Assembly: GCF_026151205.1 (NCBI RefSeq)
Contig: NC_087079.1
Coordinates: 12,142,635-12,206,634, forward strand
Direction of reading: 5' to 3'
Source: Bolinopsis microptera
Taxonomy: Eukaryota > Ctenophora > Tentaculata > Lobata > Bolinopsidae
Length of the DNA: 64,000 bases
Shown here: positions 45,901 to 57,100 of the stretch, in pieces
Position numbering within the stretch: position 1 is the first letter of the stretch
Layout: each line of letters begins with the position of its first letter
Translations under genes and position numbers: made by a program
The notes under the pieces: generated by a model
The model's database searches: none
Seen by the model: the letters and a program-made list of their open reading frames with translations, nothing else
Told to the model about the DNA's origin: nothing

Positions 45901-48772
45901 ATGACCTGGTCCTGATAGCTTATTCCCTTGTTCGTACAATGGCACTCATCAGTCGAACACACACTATCAGAATCGCACCTAGCGCTCTTTCTTATCTCAC
46001 ACTGATAAATATCACCCCCTGCAATAGATAAATCTGACAGTGTTTTACGGCTTGGATATAACAAGTTGGAATAAAAGTTCAAATAATCGAAGTTCATGGG
46101 GCACACAGGGCCTTTTAACTTTAGTTCTTCAGAAAACATTTTGCCTTTGTGATGAAATCTAGCGTCTTTTGAGTTAAAGTACATGTTTTCAACTGATGTA
46201 GCTTCCCACTGACACGGAGAAACTCGTCCATATTGAAGGAGAACATTGTAATATAACAAATCAAAATGTAACAAATCAAAATAAACCGAAACGAACTTTA
46301 CTGATTTTCCTTCCTCGACTACTCCTGTAAGTTCCTTAGGAATGTAACCCGGATTGTTTCCATTGTCTCCATGTCTTGTAGTTGTAGAACGGGACTTTTC
46401 TTTTGACATGCCTACATTTACCATCACCACACAGAGGAGGAGAAATGTTTTAGCTCTCTTCATCTCTATGTGATCTTGTCTGATGGAGTAATTGGATTAG
46501 GCACATCTAGAAATAGTTTTAAATTCTCCCTTGTTTACTTTTAAGCTCCAATGCGAAAAATGGATCAAGTTCGAAATTTTATAAGGCCTTATAAAATTAT
46601 TAGTCAAAACCATAGCTCGCCCAAATTTTAAGAAAATTCTTGTGAAAAGGCCCCTTGAGGATGAAATTGATCTGGGTAATTGTATTTTTGGACGCTGATT
46701 TCGAATCACCCCTCATGACGTAAGGTAAAAATACTTCCCTGGAGAGTTATGGGCAAAAAACCGTTTTGGTCACGTGACATGCTAGTAAAACATGAGTTCG
46801 ATCGTTTATGGCTCGGGTTAGGGTTAGGCCTAGAGTTGTGTTAAGAATAAGGGTTATGGATAGCTTCGGGGTTATGGTTAGGGTTAGTGTTGGGATTAGG
46901 GTTTATGTAAAGCCGTTTTGTACGGCTGAAAAACCATAAAAACCAAAGTCACGTGACATTTTTGGGCGAGCGAATTAGTAAGAGCCCAAAACCATAACTG
47001 AAACTCTTTATAAGCTGTTGGAGTTGCCCGTATTATCAAATTGTGGGCGATACGGATACGGAGACTATGCAGGTGACTTGTGTTCAAAGAACCATCCCTT
47101 AAATATAATAGTCCACCATTCCATTGTTTGTTATTTTGGAGCATTCTTTTCATCAAAATTTTGAAGACAAAGAAGCATTGATTGAATACTGACGCAGCGA
47201 TCGGTCGCCTAGTATTTGAAAGCGATGAATGAAAATGAACAATAGTTACATTTTCATTTATGCGACGAATAATATAAGACATTAAAGGAGTGTGTAATTT
47301 GATTTTTCGCAATTCTCGAATCGCACGATATCGTACCACGCACGTTATTTCATTGATATCATAATCTACCAATACTAATACTAATAGGGATAATGGTTAC
47401 TTGGTGGCGCTCAGCCTGTCATTCCGCCGAATATCTATTTGTTTATGAACATGATAGCCTGAGGTCCCCATGAGGTAAGGGTTTTGGTCAAATAATATAA
47501 TCATATTCCTGCAGGGCGCCACTTTTACGGCCTTGATCCGTTTAGAGATTGTATCTTAAGTGAAAATAAATCAACTAATTTTGGAAACGGTGGCCAGGCT
47601 TGTGCCCCGTACTATCTTACTATGAAGTCCAATCGAGGGCTATAATTATTTATTGTTGGCGTTGCCTTCGCCCGTTTTTTACCATATCCGGTCTGCCATT
47701 TATCTCAACCGGCTTCCAGTGAGACCGCCATTTATTTTATTCTTAACCCTCCAGTATATAGTGAAACCGATGAATACCTTCCCAACCCATAAGATGAAGA
47801 TAATCACAGAATCTGAATAATTTCATCAAATTCAAATCGAATCCAGTAATTATATCAGGGGGGCTCGAGGTGAAAAGATATTTTAGAAGAAATGATGAAG
47901 GGACAGTGTGAAGAAATGAACTGCAAAGAAAGAGGATATAAATATCCAACTTATATAGTTCGTACTTCGTGGATATATTGTCTATATTAATATAGTCAGG
48001 CAATGGTGGATTCTATTAGTTTAGCTTTGCTCGCCCACATAAAACGTTAATTATGCCGGCCTAGCGGCCCTGATGCTATCCATATCACGGAAACAAGAAG
48101 AATCCAAAATCTAAATTCATGGTTAAACTTAAAACCTCCCCACTTTATAATTTAAAGTAATTGTTTGTATTTCAGCATTGAAAAGTTCAACTTTGGCGTG
48201 GCCGACCGCACTGCAAGTATTAGGATTCCTCGACAGGTTGCAGCAGACGGAAAAGGATACTTTGAGGTAATATAATAATTATCATATCGGGTCTCTTCAA
48301 GATGTCTCGACTGCCTAGACATCAAACCTTGGCAGTCGGTAATTTTCCCTTGGCCCGGAGTCAGCTAACCCTAGGGACCCTAAATAGTAGCAGATATTAT
48401 CATGTTTTAACAAAAGACAGGGCTTGCAATTTTACTTGCAAATGATATAATATAAGGTGCTATTAGTATTACATTTACATATATCATAATTATATCAATT
48501 CGTCTGGATATGATGTGTAATGTGTATGTCGAATTCGTACTCGTCTCGTAGATAAGCGAAGCAAAACGAAAAATTGTTCACTGTAAGTGTATACGATGCG
48601 AGTTGCAACAAGCATAGTAAGCAGTGGTTTTGCTAAATCAAATAAACAATCAATTTACTAATTATTAACTAATTGGTATTTTATTTCCACCTAGGACCGA
48701 AGACCCAGCAGCAACGCTGACCCGTACGTCGTTACCGATAGAATTATCCGTACCATCTGCCTTGACGAGTAA
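39936..48772 (+). CDS. glul: glutamine synthetase, class II, complete
   Basis: Makes glutamine from glutamate, ammonia and ATP in the cytosol. Eight exons (39936-40039, 40289-40423, 40529-40748, 41009-41137, 41277-41443, 41662-41814, 48176-48266 and 48695-48772) splice in frame to 358 residues, the usual length for eukaryotic GS. Family motifs appear in order: [21 protein letters not shown] (beta-grasp), [12 protein letters not shown] (metal and glutamate ligands), [35 protein letters not shown] (ATP signature), [19 protein letters not shown], and [20 protein letters not shown] with [11 protein letters not shown]. The chosen ATG gives [19 protein letters not shown], in line with related enzymes. 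All catalytic residues I can check are present, so it should be functional. Intron 6 is 6.4 kb, against at most a few hundred bp for the others, and houses another gene on the opposite strand. Confidence 0.97.
41418..41494. repeat. two-copy duplication of exon 5 end plus donor (glutamine synthetase)
   Basis: The last 26 exon bases and donor (GCGGGATGTCATGCGAACAT, CAGGTTAGT) recur 38 bp downstream inside the intron in diverged form (GCGGGTTGTCATGTGAATGT, CAGGTTGAT). The gene model uses the first donor. Confidence 0.8.
41806..42095. repeat. G-rich array containing copies of exon 6 end plus donor
   Basis: After the exon ends (GAGACAGCCAG, then GTTAGTTTGGGG), about seven more copies of GAGACAGCCAGGTTAGGTTG or close variants follow, separated by G-runs. 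Some copies keep the donor; at least one has CAGCTTAG. The plus-strand Gly/Arg-rich frames here are repeat products. Confidence 0.9.
42401..42589 (-). pseudogene. orphan ARF-family GTPase exon
   Basis: After an acceptor-like CCCTACCAG, 62 codons read [20 protein letters not shown], then [20 protein letters not shown] and KADK, then unrelated residues to a TAG. This matches the ARF/ARL core from the beta strand before the VVDS motif through the nucleotide-base motif NKxD (here NKAD). The P-loop, switch I and DxxGQ exons are absent nearby, and the homologous part ends where ARF genes often have an intron. It lies antisense in glutamine synthetase intron 6. It is probably a translocated exon, less likely part of an unseen nested gene. 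Confidence 0.7.
43029..43535. mobile_element. TA-flanked MITE, 507 bp
   Basis: Ends are inverted: CCTTGACGGACCTTATTTGG then ACGGACATTAA at the left, and TTAATGTCCGTCCAAATAAG then GTCGGATAAGG at the right. TA occurs on both sides. The GGACGGACATT word also builds the array at 17,280-17,452, suggesting a related family. Confidence 0.75.
43575..43925 (-). repeat. 66-bp-type repeat after the GPCR stop, open in another frame
   Basis: Five to six units encode, in the frame +1 to the receptor, the peptide motif [14 protein letters not shown] or [14 protein letters not shown]. The unit length is close to 66 bp, so several frames stay open. The first unit overlaps the receptor's last codons. It may be a lost or alternative C-terminal extension, or only a repeat. 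Confidence 0.7.
43926..46463 (-). CDS. LDLa-repeat class A GPCR, intronless, nested in glutamine synthetase intron
   Basis: A single 845-codon frame. A signal peptide ([18 protein letters not shown]) precedes an ectodomain of about 430 residues with three LDL-receptor class A modules: [20 protein letters not shown] near 200-220, [18 protein letters not shown] near 370-388, and [15 protein letters not shown] near 408-424. Seven membrane spans follow, from [18 protein letters not shown] to TM7 with NPISY (the NPxxY motif). A basic or acidic stretch equivalent to DRY is reduced to LRCL after TM3. The loop between TM4 and TM5 is unusually long, about 100 residues. LDLa-bearing rhodopsin-type receptors include relaxin-receptor and snail GRL101 types, but no leucine-rich repeats are evident here. 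The ligand is unknown. The lack of introns suggests retrotransposition or an intronless family. Confidence 0.9.
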   Translation of the reverse strand: MKRAKTFLLLCVVMVNVGMSKEKSRSTTTRHGDNGNNPGYIPKELTGVVEEGKSVKFVSVYFDLLHFDLLYYNVLLQYGRVSPCQWEATSVENMYFNSKDARFHHKGKMFSEELKLKGPVCPMNFDYLNFYSNLLYPSRKTLSDLSIAGGDIYQCEIRKSARCDSDSVCSTDECHCTNKGISYQDQVMFCPRRDGGKACIAFHAVCDGIVDCADHSDECLCQDSYELFCDRIPQLKRLCLSKLDYCSHLPEINELNCSNQPININCTEIIWNSFYLELDYNPFVKCLNILLLLSKSQNDFEKWVLKYGDSLAETCITHCTNTTELEKWKLFCQNIDFQRNELEYPLVFKCENDTVAYSNNSYPLTFLCDGKIHCLNSADELDCPGRFYCSVNETVTWINESLVCDRKKDCSNGKDECSGCTVDGSESVEFMVESKLIAGLASFGSLSIMIINISVGLTNFHENPTSKAAQIDRILRLSICFYDFLMGVYLFFMIVASIVLKVKGDYCQSDEDWRASVVCMMLGVTFSVSSHGSLIVIGIMSILRCLKCSLGFSFELSTKTVKIVNVIVFLLSFIHSIVPILPIYQLQNFFRTSMILTAVDKNPFITSREGPAMIKHVQRIHSHYFNNSLSSSTDTIRILADLRNANITSDNTIFDVADIGYYGNTPLCISNVFKVQGNYHAYKVVYCVVVALLLTVITASYTIIVVKAKSSRQQAGPVNNDNTSQLTLKLSLMIISQLVSWVSFIAAVIILAYTGENPSAKMFEIFALIVIPINSLLNPISYSTMYKHITTYLWTSGKKCFATVKERVQNRVDNEIELQVYNSNENFGTLGTPSAESSTNTTGDC
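46464..48175. other. rest of glutamine synthetase intron 6, with telomere-like GGTTAGGGTTAGG
   Basis: At 46,806-46,900 several GGGTTAGGGTTAGG-like words lie between two copies of GTCACGTGACAT (about 46,769 and 46,950). Both flanks share short inverted words (GCTCGCCCAAA versus TTTGGGCGAGC). A similar TTAGGG cluster and the words GATTCCGAATCACCCC occur at about 33,526-33,712, so this is probably a dispersed non-autonomous element. No further gene is recognised. Confidence 0.5.
48298..48440. repeat. second copy of the 6,090-6,800 repeat family
   Basis: GTCTCGACTGCCTAGACATC, AAACCTTGGCAGTCGGTAAT and, after a short gap, GACAGGGCTTGC match the element at 6,104-6,260. It lies in the last intron of glutamine synthetase. 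Confidence 0.75.
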
Positions 48773-49021
48773 ATATAGCCATCACACAACACTCCATAGC
48801 ATCGATGACATCATCACCTGCAATGACGTAGGTAATGACGTTCGATGACGTCATCAACAAATCAACATGTATAAATAATTAAGCATGTGCAAAAACTCGG
48901 ATCGAGCTAATTTTAAGGATTTTTTTCAATTTTATTGTTTTACTCTGCACTCTGTTAATTGTTTGACATTTTATTATTATTATTTTTATTTCGACAAAAA
49001 ATGTTTACAAATGCCGAATAG

Positions 49022-49027
49022 AATAAA
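49022..49027 (+). other. candidate poly(A) signal of glutamine synthetase
   Basis: AATAAA lies 250 bp after the stop codon on the plus strand. No better hexamer is seen nearer to the stop. Confidence 0.45.
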
Positions 49028-49189
49028 AGACTTAGGCGTTTTTAAACATTATTTGTCGAAATGTGAAAAAGTTTTGTTCTTCATGCAGTGTGTAGATTGA
49101 ATATGTTTACATTTTGCTAACCTTATTGGAGAGTTATTATTTAGAAGGATTCAGAAACTTGCGCAATTCATCAAGTCTTTATACTTATA

Positions 49190-49860
49190 TGGTACAAGAG
49201 TATGAGGCGCTAAAAGGCAAAATTGAGGTACTGGAAGTCAAAATCCCCGAAAAAATGGAAAAATCATATTCTACCATTTCTAGTTTTTGAAGACGAAACT
49301 CCAGGACCGAAATTTCACAGTTTTGACCGAATTCTTCTCCAGAAACCAATTATTCAGTCAATTATGGATGCCATATGACACAATTTAGGTGCTAGAAGTT
49401 TGATTCCGGTCGGAGGAAGCTTTGTGCTTACTACAGAAAGCTTTACAAAACGAAAATTTACATTTTCAAAATTCTGTCCCATTTTCAAATATGAAAATGC
49501 CTGAACAAAAATTTGACTGATTTGATGGACGTTTTGCCCACCGACCAATTAGTGAGCTAATTGAGGATGGTATGAGACCAAATTGAGGTACTGGAAAAAA
49601 AATCCCCGAAAAAATGGAAAAATCATATTGTCCCATTTTCAAATATGAAAAATTCTGAACGAAAATTAGACCAATTTGATGGACGTTTTGCCCACCGACT
49701 AATTAGTTAGCTAATCGAGGATGATATGGGACAAAATTGAGGTACTGGATCTCCTAAAAAATGGAAAAATCATATTCTCTCATTTCTTGTCCCATTTCCT
49801 GTTTTTGAAGACGAAATTTCTGTTTTTACCTAAATTTGTTATAGTGGATGGCTAACAAAA
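49190..49860. repeat. diverged repeats of about 180-190 bp
   Basis: The words GAGGTACTGGA, AAAATCCCCGAAAAAATGGA and AAAATCATATTCTACCATTT recur three to four times with changes, together with TGATGGACGTTTTGCCCACC twice. I see no coding capacity. It lies between glutamine synthetase and the receptor gene. Confidence 0.7.
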
Positions 49861-49983
49861 ATATTGGTTCCGAAAACTTCATTTCTTGAGTACGCCTTAA
49901 AAATTCCTAAATTGTATAATTATTATTGTACATCTGACTATTTGAGGAGGAATGGAACTGCTCTGGCTCAATACAATGAAATA

Positions 49984-50845
49984 CCGTAGAATGGGGGAAC
50001 TTCGCCATGTTTTACAGCTATTTCATGTTATTTAGAAAATACGACACGAGTACTTGAAAAAGTTTATAGCTCATATGAACAGGATTGGTAAAGCAAATGT
50101 TTTCGTATGAACCACATCAGCCAGGCATAAATAGTCAGCTAGATTGGTGCCACTGAAATCAGGGCGAAGTTACCCTGCAATATGGGATAACTTCGCCATT
50201 CTGAAACTATACCATATTCGGTGCTAAGCACCATACCACTCGAAACTCAATTATATTTCCTTGATATACCTGCCAATTTTACTTATCTAGCTCTAGCCTG
50301 CGTGTTACAATGGGCAATTTGGTCGCTGGGGTAACATCGCCATGCTGCGGGTAACATCGCCGGGATGAAGTAGAAATGTAGTCGAACTTCGCCAATACAC
50401 GTGCGTGACTTTGCCAGCCGCGCGCGAATTTCGCGCCAAACTTCGCCGAACAGATGGGATCAGAAGAGGGTAACTTCGCCACACACAAATTTGAAAACTT
50501 TATAATATCAGTTGTGTGCATCATGGCTAACTAAATTCGCCCTTAAATGAACAGGACATATGCTAATGATGTCACACAGAATTTATTAAGGATATAATTG
50601 TAAAATATGGGAAATATGCAAGCAGGAAATTTTAGCCACTTTATTGCATTATTTCATGTTGCCTGAGTTTAATTAACATAGTAAGATAGTAAACGTTTAT
50701 TTTTGAATAGGAATACCTTTATAACCATTTGTTCAACACAATACTATACAAAAACTTGATCTCCTAACAATTCAAAACAGTAAAATGATTATTTGAAAAA
50801 TAGTGGCGAAGTTCCCCGACACGGCGATTTTACCCCAATCTACGG
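49984..50845. mobile_element. TA-flanked non-autonomous DNA element, 862 bp
   Basis: The left end CCGTAGAATGGGGGAACTTC pairs with the right end AAAATCGCC...CCCCAATCTACGG, flanked by TA. Internally GTAACTTCGCC or GGCGAAGTT recurs many times in both orientations. The 81-codon minus frame at 50,279-50,524 carries this repeat and is not a gene. Confidence 0.7.
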
Positions 50846-51250
50846 TACAATTACATGACATTGGATATGAAAAAACATATCAATGATTAATGATATCTAT
50901 AATAATTATTCATCATTTGCATTTATTGAAAAATCATAAAAGAATTATGACTAACGAAAGTTAATTATTTCAGCAGGTTTTTTGGTGTTCAGTCACATCT
51001 CAAGATAATGGTGATAGGAATGAGTAAAAATAGTTAATCGGATCTAAGTTTTAGATATTACTTCAGTTTAATCAAGGGTCATACATCCGGATCCCGATGG
51101 CACTCTCGTGGTACCCTCGAGGCACAGATATAATCAAGTACAGATATACACAGTTTCTTATCATGGCAAAGCTGATAATGATTATGAAGAGAAATTGTAT
51201 GTTGTCATAAGAGAGCATCGGCTGTCATCTGATCCAATACCAGGTGTCTT

Positions 51251-54177
51251 CTAATATCTCTGGATAGAAGCTGTGGATGATACTACCGAAGCTCTTCTCA
51301 TAGTTGTAGATCCACCAGCAGCGGTCAGGCCAGCAGAAGAAAATCCTGACAAACCCAAACTGGTTCCTATTTTCTGCTGAAGAGATCCGCGTAGAGATGA
51401 GATCTCTGATTCAATGTCGATCTTATTTGATACCTTAAACTTTAGAAGTATCTTAGTAACCCATTGCTCCAGCATTCCTTCACTTGAACCTGCATTTTAT
51501 TTATTATTGCTTAGCCATTACAAACAGGAAAGACTGACATGGATTTAGTTGCATTACTGACACTACCAGGATTCAGGAATGGTTGAAAGCCGGCTAATGG
51601 TCGCTTTTCACTAAGAAATAGTTTAAAGTCGGTTAGTTAATTAATAGCTCATTTGGTTCAATAATGGCGATTCTCATCCGATTTGTGCGATGTTTGAAGA
51701 GGAAAAATGTTCAGCCGAAACCGTTTGGCCGATAGGAAAACTGAATTGAAATGTATACCTTGTTGGGCAGCTTTTACTTTGATCCCCTCTATCAGTGACT
51801 GGAACTGTTGTGCGGAGAGTTTTACGGAATATTTGCTTGACACCCGGGTTATCATGGACAACATCTGTTCTTCCGTCATCACTATACCTCCACCACTTGA
51901 AATGTCACCTAGGAGTGATAATAGTTAGAGATCGTCTGAAACAGTGATGCTAGTTGAATAATTGGGAGACTGTAAATCTGAGTGAACTTCATTCATCACC
52001 TCCAGCAAGATCTATGATAAGGAACAGAAAACTCACCCTTTAACTTAGCAAGCATTTCAGCAACAAATTTACTCCTTGAAGCAGCACTTCCTCCAACTTG
52101 CTGACTGGTCATCTTTTGCTTCAAGCCTGCGATAAATTCCCCTTCCATGTCCCCAGGCAAAGCAAAACCACTCCCTACCAGTTTGCTGCGAATGAGCTCT
52201 CCTATTGCTTCATCATCGCCACCTTTTACGGCCCTTAGTTGCAATGCTTTTGATACGATCATTTGCTGAAAGATATAGTGTTCTATGTTGTTCGAGTCAT
52301 TAACATAAGGATTGATAATTACACAAGGAATGATAAGCAGGGTTATTAAATTAACAAACAGAAACCTCAACTAGCTCAGTATCTCCAGTCATCCCTCGTA
52401 TTGTTACACTTGCCATCAACTCCACCATATCCTCAGAGGACAGGGAAATTCTTCGCTTTCCTGAGGTGAGAAGTTTACAGGGGCGAGAAGTTTATCAGGA
52501 CTAGAAATGTGGATTCTTAGTGGGGAGGCGAAGCATTAAAAAAAATTCGTGATAGTGATTTTCTGGGGATTGATTGGTCAATAACGGATTCTAATTGGTT
52601 AATTGATGTCACGTGTCAAAAGATATGCTTCACCTTTCCATCTGAATCCACATCTAGATACCCGGTGATTTTCGTCATAATGATGAATAGCTATAATAGG
52701 GCTTCTACGACTAGATACAGACAATTAATAAATATGAACATTTTTTAATTATCAAGCTTTACCCAAGATAGCTTGAATTTGCTCCAAAGATACTCTTCCA
52801 GACTCATCATCATCAAAAGATATTCCCAGACTTGCACCGATCTTTATTTCTAAAGCTGCACGAAGAGATGCTACCTCCGAACCGAAATCAATCCTGTTGG
52901 AAACTTTGAATTTTAGAAGAATCTTCGTAACCCACTGTTCTAACATTCCCATTGACAATCCTCTCTCTGCCACCTTGAATTTTATAGCCTCAAAAAGTGA
53001 CAAGTTTTGCTGCATAGACAGTTTGACAGACAGTTTCCCAGATACCCTAGCTATCATTGAAGATATCTGCTCAGCTGAGAGAACCAGGCCACCTCCACCC
53101 GCGATTTCATCTCTTAGTTTCTCCAGCATTTCTGAAACAAATCTGCCTCTGGAGGCAGCACTTATCCCAGCTTGTCCAATAGTTATCTGCTTCTGTAATC
53201 CCATCAGGACTTTTCCTTCGATGTCATCAGGTAAAGCCACGCCAGAGGTGAGCACTTTGCTCCTGATGAGATCCATTATAGCTCCTTCGTCGCCTCCCTC
53301 AACTCTCTTAAGTTGTGCAGCTTTGGCGGTTACCATTTCCTGAAAGTAATACACATTCTAAAGGAGTAATATCCCTCAACTCTCTTAAGTTGTGCAGCTT
53401 TGGCGGTTACCATTTCCTGAAAGTAATGGCTCCAAGTTACTGCGGACATAGTTCACTATGTGTTTACCGTGTTTGGGTGCCCATCATATTTTACAGATGG
53501 GTGCGATATTTTGAACGATTCTATTTTATATTCATCTATTGCTGTACTCTGTAAAATTTGAAAAGTATTTAATAAAAAATACACATTCTATAGGAGTCAT
53601 ATGCCAAGAATTGTAGACAGATTCTTCTTGTTCAAACTCTCCATTTTCGCCTATCTCTTTAGATATACAAATAGATCCCTTTCGAAGAACGTAGGTGCAT
53701 AATAGAATAGCGCAATTGTTTCAGTTAGATAATGGATAATTGACCGGTAAACAAAACAATATGGCAGGATCTATAGCATCAAATATCGTATTATTATATA
53801 GTTGTACTTGTAGTGGGAATAGTATCTCACTATATTGATATTTAAGCATTGTAAAGTTCTGATACTCTACCTCTATAAGATCGTTGTTCCCACCCATGCC
53901 CTTGAGTGTAAAACTTTCCATCAACTCCAATTTGTCGTCATCGTCCAACTTTATGTTGTGTTTAGCTGAAATTTTGTTGGTTTCTGCTTCTAAATTGTCC
54001 TTAGATTGTTTCGTGAATATATTTTATCCCTGGACTTGGGAGCAAGCCAGCTCTGAAGATTTAAGAAATTAAAAATGTTAGCAACAAATTGTAATTACCT
54101 AAAATAGTTACGAGCTTTCTAGCTGAGATTGTACCACTAGATTCCTCACTGTCTCTTTCGTCGCTGCCTTCGCTTAT
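51251..54177 (-). other. two tandem copies of an unrecognised domain at the receptor C-terminus
   Basis: Copy 1 spans exons 54099-54177, 53871-53965 and 52763-53339. Copy 2 spans 52366-52460, 52037-52265, 51759-51908 and 51251-51489. Shared blocks include ELMESFTLKGMGG / ELMASVTIRGMTG, IMDLIRSKVLTSGVALP / IGELIRSKLVGSGFALP, ISSMIARVSGKLSVKLS / MLSMITRVSSKYSVKLS, and MLEQWVTKILLKFKVSN (identical in both). DDDESGRVSLEQIQAIL and SSGTISARKLVTIL have the spacing of a degenerate EF-hand loop. The domain looks helical. I cannot assign it to a known family. Confidence 0.75.
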
Positions 54178-57100
54178 CTTAGATGGAGATTGAAATGTTA
54201 AAGGAAAATAAAATGGGTAAGGGGTAGGGGCAATAACTTCAATTGGAAATTTTGATCAAAATTTCACATGGTATCGCAACAATCAACATAGAGAGATAGA
54301 GTAAACATTATTTAAAGAGCGTAAAATATTATGCGTTTTTACCTTAGATGGCAGCCTGCTTATATCACCTCGTTGAACAACCGAAATGCTTTTTACATTT
54401 CGGTTGTCCGTCACTGCAGCCAGTATTGCATTGAGCCGATCTTGCTGCAAAACAAGCAGTGCTTTATAAAAAGTATTAATTTTCAGATGATTCTGGTAGA
54501 ATTTTCAAAATGTATATAACTAACTCATTGTCAAAAAAAAGGAATCATAACTTTACTTCATCGTTTTCTTGATCTCTTGCGTTCTGTCTCTTCTTTTCTT
54601 TCTCTAATCCCTTCCTCTCTTTCTCTATTTCCTTTTGCAACTGTTTCAACTTCTTCTGTTCGTCCTTCAGCGCCTTCTCAACATCAGTCTCTATATTCGT
54701 TGTATTCGTTACAAAGTTGATGTGCTTCTCAATCTGAATGATAGGGCGACATTTACTCAGTTATTCAACACGATATGCAAAATGTTCACATTTAATTAAT
54801 TACTTAATTAATCTTACAAAAATATGATTGCAACACACAATTTGCTCAGTTTTCATGTTTCACAATTAAAAGAACTCCCTAACAAAATAAAGGAATTTAA
54901 ATGAAAATAAATACTGTTTTTGTAGTGGTTCCGCGATTTCTCATAGAGTCAATATCCTTGTAAATATTATCCAAATCATGGTCCACATCGTCAATGACGA
55001 TGTCTGGGTAAGGAATGTTCCTCACATTGACCTGTGAGAAAGCCAGGAAAATCTACATTGTTCGGACTGAATGATCATGGCAAGATTTGTCATGAAAATG
55101 AGAAAGCAACCAGAAAGCAATCACCGTTTGCCTGAGCAGCGCTATAATTTCTATAGTTCTATGAAACCATTAGCGATTGATTCTTACAAAAAACGTCGCT
55201 ATTTATTGATGGAATCCAATGATCTAAGTTGTTCCGTCCCTTTGTCATGATTATGAACTTATCGTGTGATATTATGAACATGTTACAGTTGCTTCAACAT
55301 CTCAAGATTAATCGGTTTCTCGAGACCATGAAAACATCTGATCAGACTTATTTCTCTTGTTGAATTGCAACGTCGTTTGATTTCATTAACAATAGTTGAA
55401 TACTTAGAATAATACTTAGAATAATAATACTTAGAATAATAATACTTAGAATAATAATACTTAGAATAATAATACTTAGAATAATAATACTTAGAATAAT
55501 AATACTTAGAATAATAATACTTAGAATAATAATACTTAGAATAATAATACTTAGAATAATAATACTTAGAATAATAATACTTAGAATAATAATACTTAGA
55601 ATAATAACTTACATTTATCTCGTGGGTAGTGCTAGATAACCGCCGTGTTCTCAGGACGGTAGGATCGTATTCTATCCCTGCTTTAGCGTCTGGGATCTTT
55701 CCCAAGCCTGTGCAAGTTGGGCTTCATTATTCTTCGTTCAATTTCGGCAATCATCACTGCTTCTTAGTATTGATTAGTTGAAAACAGTATTCATCAGTTA
55801 AAAATACTATTTCATCATTCTTATTTAACATTAACTGAAGTAGCTGCTTCACATAATAATGAATAACAAATAATGTGTACAAATACAAATACAAACGAAC
55901 TCATTCAGAAGAATGTCTTACCAACTATAACAGATTTAGGGATTGTAACCATTCTTGACTCTCGTCTCTTTTTCTTAGTCTTGAATGTATCACTTGTGGT
56001 GTCTGTCAGCGATTCGAACGACTTTATCTGTGAATAATTTCAATGTTTCTGTGAATCATGGATAAGAACCTAAGTAGCAATATAAAATCATAACGCGAAG
56101 TATTCAATTTAAAATGCCAAGGAGCAGGAAGTTACAAATTAACCATACGTTACAACAGATGTACATATTTGTGTTTTCCACTTTTATAACAGTAAAAAGT
56201 CTAGCAAAGTCACTGAGGACGGCACAAGACACGATTGTGGTTCTGAAAGTTCTAATCCCAAATAAAGCTTTGATAAACGGAAAATCATCAAAATAAAAAA
56301 GTATAACCTTGTGATCGTGGTGCGCATTAGAATCTATATCAGACAGGGAATTTATCGGAGTGAGTGTCTTCATCCAGCTGAACTGCTTAGAAGGAGCAGT
56401 ATCTGTCATACTCTCTTGGTCGAAGTCCACATCAAAGTTATCCTCGTCCGGATCGTAGCTTAATTGAGACGCTCCTCCATCAGCCCCTCCCCAGTCTCTA
56501 GCTGTTAATATGGAGTGAAGTGTCACTTTAGTTGACGCAATATTTAATTTTTTTGTATCATGCGATAAAACATTTGTTTACCTGATTTAGCGCTGCGTCT
56601 TCCGAGTATAAATAATAATTTGAGTGAACGTTTCAACTTAAACACGGCACCGCTGCTAGTACTATACTACAACACTGCCAGGTTACAGAAACAGACTGAT
56701 CTAAAATTGCAAAAAACTTCGCTCACGTTTTAAAGAATTCTGTCCAGGACCTCCCTTCTTGTTAGGCAAATCCTTACCTCCGCCTCCCTTCTTCACTGGA
56801 ATGTCCTTACCTCCGCCCCCCTTCTTCACTGGAATGTCCTTAGCTGCAGACCCATCAGAACCAGGAATATGCTCCACAGACTCAGTTACCTCTGGTGGGT
56901 GTCTCTGAGGAGCAGTGATAACACCACATGACATATGAGAAACACCTGCTATGTTAGACATCGCGTCACCTCCGTTAGGCGTGCTGTCGTGCTGTGAGGA
57001 CAGATTAGCGTTAAGTTTCCCACATATAAAAACAGGGTAGGGTACAATGTAGTATTTGAACATGAAAAATTACCGGTATAGCCCATTCATACTTCTGACT

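Noticed and set aside
50279-50524. 81-codon minus-strand frame
   Set aside because: It lies inside the TA-flanked element and is made of its GGCGAAGTT repeats.
55283-55705. Tyr/Ser/Lys-rich frame (SKYYYSKYYY)
   Set aside because: The true exon ends at a donor at 55,613; the rest translates the 15-bp intronic repeat.
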